Origin: Bacillota bacterium | GTDB lineage: Bacteria > Bacillota > Clostridia > Lachnospirales > Lachnospiraceae | Assembly (NCBI GenBank): GCA_023437365.1 | Contig: JAEZGK010000096.1 | Span: 1 to 64,000 of the forward strand | Direction: 5' to 3' | Length of the DNA stretch: 64,000 bases | Part shown: one piece after another, positions 44,134-52,830 of the stretch | Position numbering within the stretch: the stretch's first letter is position 1 | Layout of the letters: each line of letters starts with the position of its first letter | Notes under the pieces: model-generated | Seen by the model: only the letters and a program-made list of their open reading frames with translations | What the model was told of the DNA's origin: nothing | Database searches by the model: none | Made by a program: the position numbers and the translations under genes

Positions 44134-45234
44134 ATGGGAGAAATAAAGATTGGTACAATTATTGCTAATAAAAGACGAGATAAAGGAATTACGCAGGAGG
44201 AACTGGCTAACCATATCGGTGTGTCAAAGCCGGCAGTGTCCAAATGGGAATCAGAGCAGAGCTATCCGGATATCCTGCTCCTGCCCGTTCTCGCAGCCTA
44301 TTTTGATATCTCCATCGATGAGTTGGTCGGTTATGAGCCCCAGATGACGAAGCAGGAGGTGCGCAAGCTCTTCCACAAATTGAAGGAAAAATTCATGAAG
44401 GAGCCCTTTGCTTTAGTTTATGCAGAATGCGAGGAGTATCTCAAAAAATATTTTTCCTGCTGGGAGCTGCAGTTTCAGATAGCGGTACTGCTGCTGAACC
44501 ACTGTAATCTGGCAGGTAACCCCGAGGAGATAATAAAAATTCTGGAGAGAACGCTGGAGCTCTTCATCCGGGTAGAAAAGGGGACACCGGAGGTGGATAT
44601 GGCGAAGATGGCTATTCATTTGCAGGCTGTATGCTATCTCAGTCTGCAAAAACCCGACGAGGCAATCGAACTGCTTGAGAAGTTTTCTGTCCCTATGGCA
44701 AATACGGAAAGTCTGATTGTAAAGGCTTATCAGATGAAGGGTGATAAAGAGAAAGCAATGGAATATCTCCAGGGGTACGCTTATATCAATCTGCTGAATT
44801 TAATCAGCTCCAGTACGGATTTCTTTACACTTTATGTAGATAATCCGGAAAAGACGGATCTCTTCTACGGGATATTCAGTGGGATATGTAAGCTATTCGA
44901 GGTCGATGAATTGCATCCCGCTGTGCTTGTTAACTTTTACCTGCTGGCAGCAAGAAGCTATACAGCTCAAGGAAATAAAGAAAAGGCACTGGATATCCTG
45001 GAGCTATTTACACAATATGTACTAAAGCTGGAAAAGACAGAATTTACGCTTCATGGAAATCGGATTTTCGATGTGGTGGATACTTATCTTAAGATGGTAG
45101 ATCTGGATAAAGAAACCCCCAGAGGACTTGAGGCAATCTGGACAGATTTAAAATATCGGGTTTTGAATGACCCGGCATATCAGGAGCTGGAATCAGAGGA
45201 ACGCTTCCGGGCAATGAAGCAAAGACTGAAGTAA
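44134..45234 (+). CDS. XRE-family regulator with TPR-like sensor domain
   Basis: The 366-residue protein has an N-terminal Cro/C1 helix-turn-helix (ITQEELANHIGVSKPAVSKW) and then a ~280-residue alpha-helical repeat region resembling TPRs (YLSLQKPDEAIELLEKF, AYQMKGDKEKAMEYLQGYA, ARSYTAQGNKEKALDILELF). This is an architecture akin to RRNPP peptide-binding regulators. It heads a unit with a PLDc_N membrane protein and an ABC transporter, which it probably controls. AAGGAGGAG precedes the start. Confidence 0.87.
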   Translation: MGEIKIGTIIANKRRDKGITQEELANHIGVSKPAVSKWESEQSYPDILLLPVLAAYFDISIDELVGYEPQMTKQEVRKLFHKLKEKFMKEPFALVYAECEEYLKKYFSCWELQFQIAVLLLNHCNLAGNPEEIIKILERTLELFIRVEKGTPEVDMAKMAIHLQAVCYLSLQKPDEAIELLEKFSVPMANTESLIVKAYQMKGDKEKAMEYLQGYAYINLLNLISSSTDFFTLYVDNPEKTDLFYGIFSGICKLFEVDELHPAVLVNFYLLAARSYTAQGNKEKALDILELFTQYVLKLEKTEFTLHGNRIFDVVDTYLKMVDLDKETPRGLEAIWTDLKYRVLNDPAYQELESEERFRAMKQRLK

Positions 45235-45316
45235 TCTTAAGAATTAATAGGAAGCTTATTTTAAATTTCTTAAAATTTTGTTTATGCCGCTGTATAGCGG
45301 CGGATTGGAGGTATAT

Positions 45317-45535
45317 ATGAACACTGTAAATTCCTTTGAAACACTTATGGAATATCTGCCCTTTTTAATACCGATCCTGCTGATCGAGCTTGCATTAATG
45401 ATCACTGCCCTGGTCCATGTGCTGCGACATAAGAAATACCGTTTCGGAAACCGTGTCCTCTGGATCATCATTGTAGTATTCCTGCAGATTATAGGTCCCA
45501 TTGCATACTTTACGATAGGCAGGGGAGAAGAATAA
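45317..45535 (+). CDS. PLDc_N-domain small membrane protein (YxlE-like)
   Basis: The 72-residue protein has two TM helices separated by VLRHKKYRFGNR, the pattern of the phospholipase D N-terminal (PLDc_N) domain found alone in YxlE of the Bacillus sigY operon. It precedes ABC genes in the same order as yxlE-yxlF-yxlG. ATG 45317 follows TTGGAGG; a GCCGC/GCGGC hairpin (45286-45301) lies just before that site. Its stop overlaps the ABC start by one base. Confidence 0.85.
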   Translation: MNTVNSFETLMEYLPFLIPILLIELALMITALVHVLRHKKYRFGNRVLWIIIVVFLQIIGPIAYFTIGRGEE

Positions 45536-46452
45536 TGGACATATTAGAGCTGAATCATGTATCAAAGAGCTTTGGAAGTGTTAAAGTCATAGAGGATTTA
45601 AGCTTCCGCGTAGAGGAGCATTCCGTATTCGGCTTTCTTGGCAGAAATGGGGCAGGAAAGACGACGACCATGAAGATGGTACTGGGCTTTCTGAAGCCGG
45701 ATTCTGGCAGCATCAGAGTTAACGGCAATCAAGTTACCTATGGAAATACCAGGACAAATCAAGATATAGGATATCTTCCCGACGTTCCTGAATTCTATGG
45801 ATATATGAATCCAAAGGAGTATCTGAAGCTATGCGGGGAGATTACTGGTATGTCGAGGGAAGCTATCCGGCAGAGAACTGCTCAGATGCTAGCTCTGGTC
45901 GGACTGGAGGGAGTGAACAGGAGAATCAGCGGTTTCTCCAGGGGCATGAAGCAAAGACTTGGAATTGCGCAAGCGCTTTTAAACGAACCAAAGCTTTTAA
46001 TCTGTGACGAACCTACTTCGGCACTTGATCCCGTCGGAAGGAAGGAAATTCTTGATATTTTATCCGTTGCCAGGGAGAAGACTACGGTAGTCTTTTCAAC
46101 CCATATCCTATCCGATGTGGAAAGAATTTGTGACAGTATAGGAATTCTGGAGGGTGGAAGGCTTGTCTTGAACGGGACGGTTACAGAAGTGAAGAATAAC
46201 AAGAGGAAGGATGTCATACGGCTCGAGACAAAAGGCGGCTCAGACGATAAAGCACTTGCAGAAAAGCTGCACAGATTAGCTTTTGTAACCGGTGTAGCAT
46301 GCGAGGAGAACAGGCTGACTGTCGGGCTGACCCATCTGGAAGAGAACAATCAGAGACTGCTGGCGTTTCTCGTGGAGGAGAAGATCCCCTTACTGCGCTA
46401 TGAAATTCTTGAGCCAACCTTGGAAAATCTGTTTATGGAGGTGATGGAATGA
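45535..46452 (+). CDS. ABC transporter ATP-binding protein (YxlF-like)
   Basis: The 305-residue ATPase has Walker A GRNGAGKTT near residue 37, signature ISGFSRGMKQRLGIAQALL, and Walker B LLICDEPTSALDP. A ~75-residue C-terminal extension is typical of drug/antibiotic export or Natural-resistance type ABC-2 systems. It pairs with the ABC-2 permease (4-base overlap). By analogy with yxlFG it may export a peptide or toxic compound or regulate a sigma factor, but no sigma factor is here. Confidence 0.9.
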   Translation: MDILELNHVSKSFGSVKVIEDLSFRVEEHSVFGFLGRNGAGKTTTMKMVLGFLKPDSGSIRVNGNQVTYGNTRTNQDIGYLPDVPEFYGYMNPKEYLKLCGEITGMSREAIRQRTAQMLALVGLEGVNRRISGFSRGMKQRLGIAQALLNEPKLLICDEPTSALDPVGRKEILDILSVAREKTTVVFSTHILSDVERICDSIGILEGGRLVLNGTVTEVKNNKRKDVIRLETKGGSDDKALAEKLHRLAFVTGVACEENRLTVGLTHLEENNQRLLAFLVEEKIPLLRYEILEPTLENLFMEVME

Positions 46453-47210
46453 AATATCTGGCATTCATTAAAAAGGAGTTTCTGGAACAATTCAGAACCG
46501 GAAGAGGACTCATACTTCTGGCTGTCTTTTTCCTCTTTGGTATGATGAGCCCTCTGTTAGCGAAGCTCATGCCCGAAATTTTGGGAAGCATGGATATGCA
46601 GGGAATTAAGATAGTATTGCCGGAACAGATAGCAATCGATGCTTATGCACAGTTTTTCAAAAACTTTACCCAGCTGGGGATACTGATACTGCTTCTGGTC
46701 TTTGGGGGGACCCTATCGAACGAATTATCACGTGGAACCCTGATCAACATCCTAGCCAAGGGGTTACCGCGACCTAGCGTTCTGCTGTCGAAATATATAG
46801 TAGCTGTAGCTCTCTGGAGCCTTAGTTATGCTATGGCAGCAGGAGTTAATTTCGGTTATACGCTTTATTTGTTCCAGGATGCGAGAGTAAATCACCTGTT
46901 CCTATCACTGACTTGTCTCTGGATATTCGGCTGCATGGTTCTTGCCTTGATCTTATTATCCTCTACTGTTGCATCAGGTAGCTTTGGCGGTTTGATTCTG
47001 ACTGCGGTTGTAATCGTATTCATGCTTTTGCTCGGTGGCTTTCCGGCTGTTGCACGCTTTAATCCTATCACCTTAGCAGCTGAGAATATGAATCTGATCA
47101 CCGGTGCTACGGATGCGGAATTTCTTATCACACCAATCCTTGTTTCGATAATCTTCACCTTGAGTAGTCTGGTTGCCGCAATGGTCATTTTTAGTAAAAA
47201 AAGATTATAA
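46449..47210 (+). CDS. ABC-2 type permease (YxlG-like)
   Basis: The 253-residue membrane protein has about six TM helices, the start MKYLAFIKKEFLEQFRTGRG, and the FGGTLSNELSRGTLINILAKG segment of ABC-2 permeases. The last gene of the XRE-PLDc_N-ABC unit. A weak inverted repeat (GTTATTCAA/TTTGAATAAC at 47217-47262) follows but lacks a clear T run. Confidence 0.9.
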   Translation: MKYLAFIKKEFLEQFRTGRGLILLAVFFLFGMMSPLLAKLMPEILGSMDMQGIKIVLPEQIAIDAYAQFFKNFTQLGILILLLVFGGTLSNELSRGTLINILAKGLPRPSVLLSKYIVAVALWSLSYAMAAGVNFGYTLYLFQDARVNHLFLSLTCLWIFGCMVLALILLSSTVASGSFGGLILTAVVIVFMLLLGGFPAVARFNPITLAAENMNLITGATDAEFLITPILVSIIFTLSSLVAAMVIFSKKRL

Positions 47211-47297
47211 TAAGCAGTTATTCAAGGTTGAGCAGGGAAGGAACAGAAAAGCTTTGAATAACGAAAACGTTATAGATACTGTAGAAGAAGCAGTCTT

Positions 47298-47990
47298 TTA
47301 ATGAAGTGCATTATAATTCAGAAGCAGTTCTCGTAGCTCCGGGTATTTTCGCCTGGATACTTCAACGATATCTCCGCTTTTTAGGAGGATATCATTGGAT
47401 AGCTCCTGAATCTGGCTGATATTTACCAGATATTTTTTATGACATCGAAAGAACAGTTTAGGATCAAGCTGCTCTTCCCACATAACAAGACTATTATCGC
47501 TGCGGTAGGTGTCTTTTGCGGTCCATACCTCTGTATAGCCCTGTTGTGCTGAGATATAGAGAATATATTTTAGATTGATATCAATATTCACACCGTTTTT
47601 TCTTAAGGTAATGACTTTCCGACCTAGGATTTCGGCGACAGCATCACCGATATATTCAAAAAATTCCTCTTTGTTAATCGGTTTTGTCATAAAACGGAAC
47701 GCATTTACCTTATAACCATCTTTAAAACGTCGGACATGACTTGTCAGAAGTATGACAAGTGTGTCCGGATTTTTTTGATGAATTAGACTTGTGACGCTTA
47801 TGCCGTCGATTCCACCCAGTTCAATATCCATTAAAATAATTTCAAAGTTATTCGAATGTTGCAGTAGTTCTTCCCCTGATGAGAAAGGAATGATATTAAA
47901 ATCAACTGACATCTGGCTGCTGTAAACCTGAAGTAATTGAGTAGTAATGCTGCGTATCATTCTGTTATCGTCACATATAGCAACACGCAC
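47298..47990 (-). CDS. LytTR-family response regulator (AgrA/LytR type)
   Basis: The 230-residue protein has a receiver domain with D7-D8 and phosphoacceptor D55 (IILMDIELGG), T/K switch residues in LLTSHVRRF and RFMTKPIN, and a C-terminal LytTR DNA-binding domain with ILYISAQQGYTEVWT and FFRCHKKYLVNISQI. It is an orphan, with no kinase in the window. LytTR regulators bind paired direct repeats. Convergent with the ABC permease gene. Confidence 0.9.
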   Translation of the reverse strand: MRVAICDDNRMIRSITTQLLQVYSSQMSVDFNIIPFSSGEELLQHSNNFEIILMDIELGGIDGISVTSLIHQKNPDTLVILLTSHVRRFKDGYKVNAFRFMTKPINKEEFFEYIGDAVAEILGRKVITLRKNGVNIDINLKYILYISAQQGYTEVWTAKDTYRSDNSLVMWEEQLDPKLFFRCHKKYLVNISQIQELSNDILLKSGDIVEVSRRKYPELRELLLNYNALH

Positions 47991-48678
47991 AGCTACTTCC
48001 CCCCCTAAGTATCTGATTTGTTGTTGTTAATTATAATGTATTGCTGCAATATTTGCAACAATTAATGTAAATAAATGGAAAAAGATAATTGAATTGATTA
48101 AATATTTATCATAAGCGAAAAAGCAAAATCTGTGGGGGTAGATTTTGCTTTCTCAGGGCACAGCTTATTCGATTCAGAGAAGAAAAGAGAATTACTTCTT
48201 TGGTTAGAAAACTTACTTTTCAATTATCGACAACATAAATATAGCTAAAACAGCAAATTTTTACAATTACTTTACCCGCGAACGGTAAATTTCAACCCAT
48301 AAACGGAAAAGAGACTATTAAAATAAAAGATACAATTTGTAATCACCTTATTTAAACAGCCACATTTACAACACTGTTCACACTATTCTGACATTCTGAA
48401 AAGAAATTGTATTATGCTTCCAGTTAAGATATAATAAGTGTGAAGATAAAGCATCTTCACACTATGGAAGAACTGCGAATGCTCGCGACGTGAATTTATA
48501 ATGCATAAATTCACGCTTATGGTGCTCGTTTCTTGTTCTTCTCAGATTATTTGAGATGCCGCTTTGCGGCATCATGTCTTGAAGTATGAAAGAAAAAAGT
48601 AAAGGTGTCAAAAAGTCCGAATGCACCTGCGGTGCTTTTGACACTCTCGTCAACATAAAAAGGAATGGAGAAGTTCTG
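47991..48678. other. 688-base intergenic region with stacked hairpins
   Basis: No supported gene lies here. It begins with the divergent-side promoter of the LytTR gene, then a terminator-like hairpin AAAGCAAAATCT / AGATTTTGCTTT at 48120-48151, an AT-rich middle, and four hairpins at 48438-48644 described separately. CAGTTAAG at 48421-48428 is LytTR-half-site-like but isolated. Confidence 0.6.
48438..48644 (+). repeat. Cluster of four strong hairpins
   Basis: H1: GTGTGAAGAT/ATCTTCACAC (48438-48462, loop AAAGC). H2: GTGAATTTAT/ATAAATTCAC (48490-48514, loop AATGC). H3: GATGCCGC/GCGGCATC (48555-48573). H4: GTGTCAAAA/TTTTGACAC (48605-48644) with inner GCACC/GGTGC. All arms are perfect. H1 and H2 share the form GTG-5-AT, loop AANGC, AT-5-CAC. 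The cluster lies directly upstream of the acetyltransferase gene. No known family is recognised. Confidence 0.8.
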
Positions 48679-49215
48679 ATGATTAATTTACTGACAGAGA
48701 GGTTACATATTCGCGGTTTTCGCGCAGAAGATTGGAAGGATTTATATGAATATTTATCGGATGAACAGGTGATAAAGTATGAACCCTATGATGCTTTCAC
48801 TGAAGAAGAGAGCCGCCATGAGGCAGCGAAAAGATCAAAAAATGAGGACTTTCTTGCAGTCTGCCTGAAAGATACGGATAAGGTCATAGGAAATCTGTAT
48901 TTTTCTGAGCAGGGTTTTGGTACTTGGGAATTGGGGTATGTATTCAATGCCGCATATCAGGGAAATGGTTATGCCTCAGAAGCAGCAGCGGCATTGCTGC
49001 AGGATGCTTTTTTAAATCATGGAATCAGAAGAGTAGTTGCTGTGTGCAACCCAGAGAACGGCCCCTCCTGGCGTCTTTTGGAGCGTCTTGGCATGAGAAG
49101 AGAAGGTCATCTGCTTCAGAATATCTTCTTTCGAAAGGATGAGCATGGGGAACCCATCTGGCAGGATACGTACGAATACGCAATCCTGGCAGACGAATGG
49201 AAAAGTAAAGTATAA
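48679..49215 (+). CDS. GNAT-family N-acetyltransferase (RimJ/RimL type)
   Basis: The 178-residue protein has the GNAT pattern of the RimJ/RimL subgroup: LLTERLHIRGFRAEDWKDLY, WELGYVFNAAYQGNGYASEA with the acetyl-CoA Q/G-x-G-x-A loop, and NPENGPSWRLLERLGMRREG. The acceptor may be a small amine or protein N terminus. ATG 48679 follows GGAG at eight bases. The frame stays open upstream through the hairpin cluster to 48586, but that part is not protein-like and belongs to the repeat. Confidence 0.88.
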   Translation: MINLLTERLHIRGFRAEDWKDLYEYLSDEQVIKYEPYDAFTEEESRHEAAKRSKNEDFLAVCLKDTDKVIGNLYFSEQGFGTWELGYVFNAAYQGNGYASEAAAALLQDAFLNHGIRRVVAVCNPENGPSWRLLERLGMRREGHLLQNIFFRKDEHGEPIWQDTYEYAILADEWKSKV

Positions 49216-49251
49216 TCAGGCAGATTTGAGACACCAGTACAGGTATAGTAG

Positions 49252-50346
49252 CTAATTACCTGATAGAATTGCCTCCACCTGCTCCTTTTGTTCATAGAGT
49301 ACACAGCCTCCCGCATGTTCTCCGGTCATTAACTTATGCTCTCCTAATTTGTGGAACAGAGGTGAGCTCAAAGCATCCTTCAGAGAGACATTACGTAAAT
49401 TCGTATCAGAGAACGGGGAGAAGGGACAAGGCTCGGCTCCTCCCTGCGGATTGATATGAAAGAAACCTCTGCCTGCGGCCAGACAACCGCCATATGCTTT
49501 CTCATCTCCCGGAAAAGAGATAAAAAGCATATCCTTTAAGTCCGTACGAAGATGTTCCAATGCTTCTTTCAGAAACTCACGCTCCTGATCCTCCGGTGCA
49601 AGATTTTTGGAGTCCGCGGTTACGGGAACATATTCTACGTAAATGACCACCTTACAGCCTCTTTCATACAGTGATTCAATAAATTCTCGGGAGGTTACCT
49701 CCCGTATATTTTCCTTGGTCACGGTTATAGATGCACCATATAAGATTTTTCTTTTCTTAAGACGGTTCATGGTCTCTGCAACTTTTTGATAGACCCCTGT
49801 ACCGCGCCTTTGGTCAGTGGCTGCCTCATCGCCTTCGATGCTGAGGATGGGGACCAGATTCCGCTTATGATCAAATAAAGCGATATAGTCCTCGGTCAAT
49901 AAAGTACCGTTTGTAAAGATTGGAAACATGATATTGTTAATCTCTCCTGCCCCTTCGATAACCTCGCGCCTCATGAGCGGTTCTCCGCCCGCCAGCAGGA
50001 TGAAGCTGATACCCAGTTCCTCGGCTTCCTTGAATATTCTCATCCAGTCCTTTTCTCTCAACTGAGTATCGTTCTTCTGTTCCTGACAGGAATGATTTGC
50101 TCTTGCATAACAGCCGGTGCAATGCAGATTGCAGGTGCTTGCAATACTTGCAATCAGAAACGGTGGAATGTGCTCGCCCTTCTCCTCTGCGGTATGTCTT
50201 AGGTTACGGGCATTTTTTGCTGCCAATACATATTTTGCCAAAAACATACTCTCCTTCGGATTGGAAAAGGAGGATCTCATGGCATTCTTTACTATATTTT
50301 CAACCCCATCGCTTAGATAGCATTCCAGATTGAATTCTTCTTTCAT
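49252..50346 (-). CDS. Radical SAM protein (SPASM/peptide-maturase-like)
   Basis: The 364-residue protein has the radical SAM cluster C72-x3-C76-x2-C79 (STCNLHCTGCYAR), GGEPLMR, the SIEGDE segment, and a C-terminal cysteine region (YGGCLAAGRGF, EPCPFSPFSD, GGCVLYE) like SPASM/Twitch extensions. Such enzymes modify peptides or cofactors or mature other enzymes. No precursor-peptide gene was found nearby. ATG 50346 follows GGGAG; GTG 50358 is less well placed. A terminator separates it from the HAAS-domain gene upstream. Confidence 0.87.
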   Translation of the reverse strand: MKEEFNLECYLSDGVENIVKNAMRSSFSNPKESMFLAKYVLAAKNARNLRHTAEEKGEHIPPFLIASIASTCNLHCTGCYARANHSCQEQKNDTQLREKDWMRIFKEAEELGISFILLAGGEPLMRREVIEGAGEINNIMFPIFTNGTLLTEDYIALFDHKRNLVPILSIEGDEAATDQRRGTGVYQKVAETMNRLKKRKILYGASITVTKENIREVTSREFIESLYERGCKVVIYVEYVPVTADSKNLAPEDQEREFLKEALEHLRTDLKDMLFISFPGDEKAYGGCLAAGRGFFHINPQGGAEPCPFSPFSDTNLRNVSLKDALSSPLFHKLGEHKLMTGEHAGGCVLYEQKEQVEAILSGN

Positions 50347-50372
50347 AAATACTCCCACTCCTTTAATAAAAT

Positions 50373-50396
50373 CGGCGGCAAAAAAGTCATTGCCGC
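50373..50396 (-). terminator. Terminator between HAAS-domain and radical SAM genes
   Basis: GGCGGCAA pairs with TTGCCGCC around a T-rich eight-base loop; on the minus strand it is followed by GATTTTATT. Confidence 0.75.
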
Positions 50397-50452
50397 CAAT
50401 GGTATCTTTTCTTCATCTATAACGATTCTATGAAGCTTTTTTCTTCAGGTTC

Positions 50453-51430
50453 TTACTTTTCGTCTTTTCCGGTAAGAATACTGTAAACTGCCGAGAATGC
50501 ACCAAACAGGATACCTACAATCGGGAATATGATCCATGCAATATACCACAGGTTATATACCAAGCCACAGAACAGAAATACTATCAATGCCAAAGGCCAT
50601 ACGGCAGCGGCTACAGCACCAATTACCTTATCCTCTTTTTTGTTCATTTTGGGGGCACTGTCGCCGACCTTTAAAAGCTTTTCATAGCCTTCACGGATGG
50701 AGCCGGAGGTGATGAAGAGGAATACGGAGAAGGCAATGATGGTCAGCATCACAGGTACGCCGTATTCTGATATGTCATCGCCGAATAAGGATGCGCCGAA
50801 CAATGTAATCGGAGACAAGACACACAGACAAACACCAACAATCAAACATAAATAATAGGTGGGGTTATAGCTCTGATATTTCTGTTTTAGGGAGGCCTCT
50901 ACATCAAAAGAAAGTTGAACTCCCTCTTCCATGTATTTATACCGTTCGAAATTCATGCCGGAATAGATGAAGAGACCGACAGCAACAGCAATTATCACAA
51001 ACAGTGCAAACAAACCGGGCATAAATGCGGCATCGCCACTGAGATTTGTGAAAATAACACCGTTCTCCGCTAAAGTAGACAACAGGATTAAGGTCGCCGG
51101 AGCTAAAATACATAACAATACACCAATTCCTACCTGCAGTCCATTCACACGCTTTACCTGTAGATAACCTTCGACCTCTTCACGGGTAACCAGCGGTCCC
51201 TGAGGACTTCCTACGTTTTTCTGAATGCCGAGCTCATTAACCAGCTCATCAATATTACCGAATTCGGAAATTACTATTCCGATGGCTTCATTCTCTGTCT
51301 TTCCCTGGCGTTTCAGCTCATTGTACTTATCTTCCATATTGGCCAGGATATTGTTCTTTAGCTCCAGTACCTTTGCCGTCTTGGGCAGGTTTGCAAATAA
51401 ATTGTCCAGATAATTTTTGATTGTTTCCAT
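50453..51430 (-). CDS. Permease-prefix/HAAS-domain membrane protein (DUF1700-like)
   Basis: The 325-residue protein begins with a helical HAAS / permease-prefix domain (METIKNYLDNLFANLPKTAK, NNILANMEDKYNELKRQGKT, ENEAIGIVISEFGNIDEL), followed by six or so TM helices. Proteins of this type are standard partners of PadR-like regulators and are thought to act as membrane sensors. It starts at ATG 51430, which overlaps the padR stop (TAATG), so the two genes are co-translated. Confidence 0.87.
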   Translation of the reverse strand: METIKNYLDNLFANLPKTAKVLELKNNILANMEDKYNELKRQGKTENEAIGIVISEFGNIDELVNELGIQKNVGSPQGPLVTREEVEGYLQVKRVNGLQVGIGVLLCILAPATLILLSTLAENGVIFTNLSGDAAFMPGLFALFVIIAVAVGLFIYSGMNFERYKYMEEGVQLSFDVEASLKQKYQSYNPTYYLCLIVGVCLCVLSPITLFGASLFGDDISEYGVPVMLTIIAFSVFLFITSGSIREGYEKLLKVGDSAPKMNKKEDKVIGAVAAAVWPLALIVFLFCGLVYNLWYIAWIIFPIVGILFGAFSAVYSILTGKDEK

Positions 51431-51762
51431 TATTCTCTCCACTCCTTAATAAATCGATTGATTACGTCCTGGGTAAGTTCCCATTCCTTGCATTTTTCCT
51501 TGTAATACGCTAGGCCGATTGGGGTTATCCTGTAATAAGTACGCCGCTTTCCGAAAGTCTCATCTCCGTAGAAGGATTCGATATACCCGTTATCCTGCAA
51601 CCGGTTAATGGCAGAATAAAGGGTTGTTTCCTTCATGATGTATTTCTCATCGGATATTTCCTTGATATTTTTTGATATCTCATATCCGTAAGAATCCCCT
51701 TCGAGGAGCAGAAACAGGATAATAGTATCATTATATCCCCGGATGACATCACTGCTGATCAA
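51430..51762 (-). CDS. PadR-family transcriptional regulator
   Basis: The 110-residue protein is a single PadR winged helix: GYNDTIILFLLLEGDSYGYE, ETTLYSAINRLQDNGYIESF and RRTYYRITPIGLAYY. The small PadR-s2 size matches two-gene PadR/HAAS operons. It starts with TTG at 51762-51760 behind AAGGAGG. Three copies of a TACTACGACAG operator lie in its promoter, so autoregulation is very likely. Confidence 0.9.
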   Translation of the reverse strand: MISSDVIRGYNDTIILFLLLEGDSYGYEISKNIKEISDEKYIMKETTLYSAINRLQDNGYIESFYGDETFGKRRTYYRITPIGLAYYKEKCKEWELTQDVINRFIKEWRE

Positions 51763-51808
51763 ATCCGTTCCTCCTTGATATTAGTAGAAGATAAAGGGTT
51801 TTATCCTC

Positions 51809-51885
51809 TACTACGACAGTCAATGTAATTACTTTATCTGTCGTAGTAGCTACACTATAACACAATTACTACGACAGGTAAAGTA
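51809..51885 (-). promoter_or_regulatory. PadR promoter with three operator copies
   Basis: TACTTTATCTGTCGTAGTA (51830-51848) and TACTACGACAGGTAAAGTA (51867-51885) form an inverted pair with one mismatch. A third half, TACTACGACAGT, is at 51809-51820. On the minus strand TTTACC and TATAGT, 17 bp apart, form the promoter, so the rightmost operator sits between -35 and -10. Confidence 0.8.
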
Positions 51886-52002
51886 CTTTTTTAAAATTTT
51901 TTTAATTTACTTAATTCTGATATAATAATTTATATTGCAAATAGATCAGGAAACGGATACAATTGGGTTAATCTGATTATAAGCGCCGAGGGGGGAGCTC
52001 TT

Positions 52003-52524
52003 GTGGGAGATATTGTAATTGAAGAGATGAATTATAAAGCATTTGTCATGGGGATGGGAAGTCTGTTGCTTTTGCTTGCATCAGCGTCATTGACGTTCGT
52101 GGGAATAAAACAGAATAAGTCGAGCTACTGGGTGCCCGGTATCATGGCAACGTTAGTATTCTTGATTCTGTTTACAGCATTAGCAATTAAATCGATGAAG
52201 GTTAGAAAGCTACTTACTATTACCCATGAGGGGATTATTGATAGTTCTTCGATCAGCAGCATAGGCTTTATCTCATTCGACGAGATTAAAGAATTCCTAA
52301 TTATGAGCATATATAATAAAAAGGCAATTGCCGTAATTCCTAAGAATATCGACAGTTTTCAGTCCCAGTTGTCTGTAGTGAAGAGAAGGCTTGTCAGAAG
52401 AAACCTAAATTCAGACCTCCCACCGGTACTGATTATGGTGGATGCAGCGAAGGACATGGAGCCGGAGGATATTCTGTCCTTACTGAATAAAAGACTGGCC
52501 GATTACAGCAGTCTATATGAATAA
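52003..52524 (+). CDS. STM3941-family-like membrane protein
   Basis: The 173-residue protein has two TM helices near its N terminus (MGMGSLLLLLASASLTFVGI and MATLVFLILFTALAI) and a cytoplasmic PH-like part (ITHEGIIDSSSISSIGFISF, DEIKEFLIMSIYNKKAIAVI), a layout of the STM3941 / YdbT-like group. Role is unknown. It starts at GTG 52003 behind GGGGGGAG. Monocistronic, with a terminator at 52579. Confidence 0.72.
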   Translation: MGDIVIEEMNYKAFVMGMGSLLLLLASASLTFVGIKQNKSSYWVPGIMATLVFLILFTALAIKSMKVRKLLTITHEGIIDSSSISSIGFISFDEIKEFLIMSIYNKKAIAVIPKNIDSFQSQLSVVKRRLVRRNLNSDLPPVLIMVDAAKDMEPEDILSLLNKRLADYSSLYE

Positions 52525-52578
52525 TAACGAAACACCCGCACATAAGGCGACGATTCCTGCAAGAATACAATTGCAGAA

Positions 52579-52603
52579 CAGAACCCAAGTGTGGGTTTTC
52601 TTA
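52579..52603 (+). terminator. Terminator before rpsF operon
   Basis: AGAACCCA pairs with TGGGTTTT around AGTG, followed by CTT. It closes the preceding membrane-protein gene. Confidence 0.65.
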
Positions 52604-52685
52604 TCCCTGACTTCTTTTACGATTGTAATGCATAGCTTGTAGTGATTTTGTACAGGAAATATTTGATTTTTAGCAAAAAAAGAAG

Positions 52686-52714
52686 TTGTTTTATTCGGTA
52701 ATCTATGATATCAT
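52686..52714 (+). promoter_or_regulatory. rpsF operon promoter
   Basis: TTGTTT and TATCAT are 17 bp apart, giving a ~110-base leader. The leader has a stem CTGGT/ACCAG around 52769-52812. I could not recognise the CCG-bulge S6:S18 leader motif in it. Confidence 0.5.
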
Positions 52715-52830
52715 AGTTCATTGTGATATGTTATACATTAAATTCCTTGCTCTTTAAATGAAGGCTGGTTCTTCGTCAGTCAGCAGTCATTAGGAAAGGG
52801 CCAGAGACCAGAAGGAGGTGCCAAACAACT

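Noticed and set aside
48421..48428. LytTR-regulator binding site CAGTTAAG
   Set aside because: LytTR sites are paired direct repeats ~20-22 bp apart; only one half-site was found.
52715..52830. S6:S18-binding leader motif upstream of rpsF
   Set aside because: A CTGGT/ACCAG stem exists in the leader, but the characteristic CCG-containing bulge was not recognised, so the regulatory motif is not claimed.
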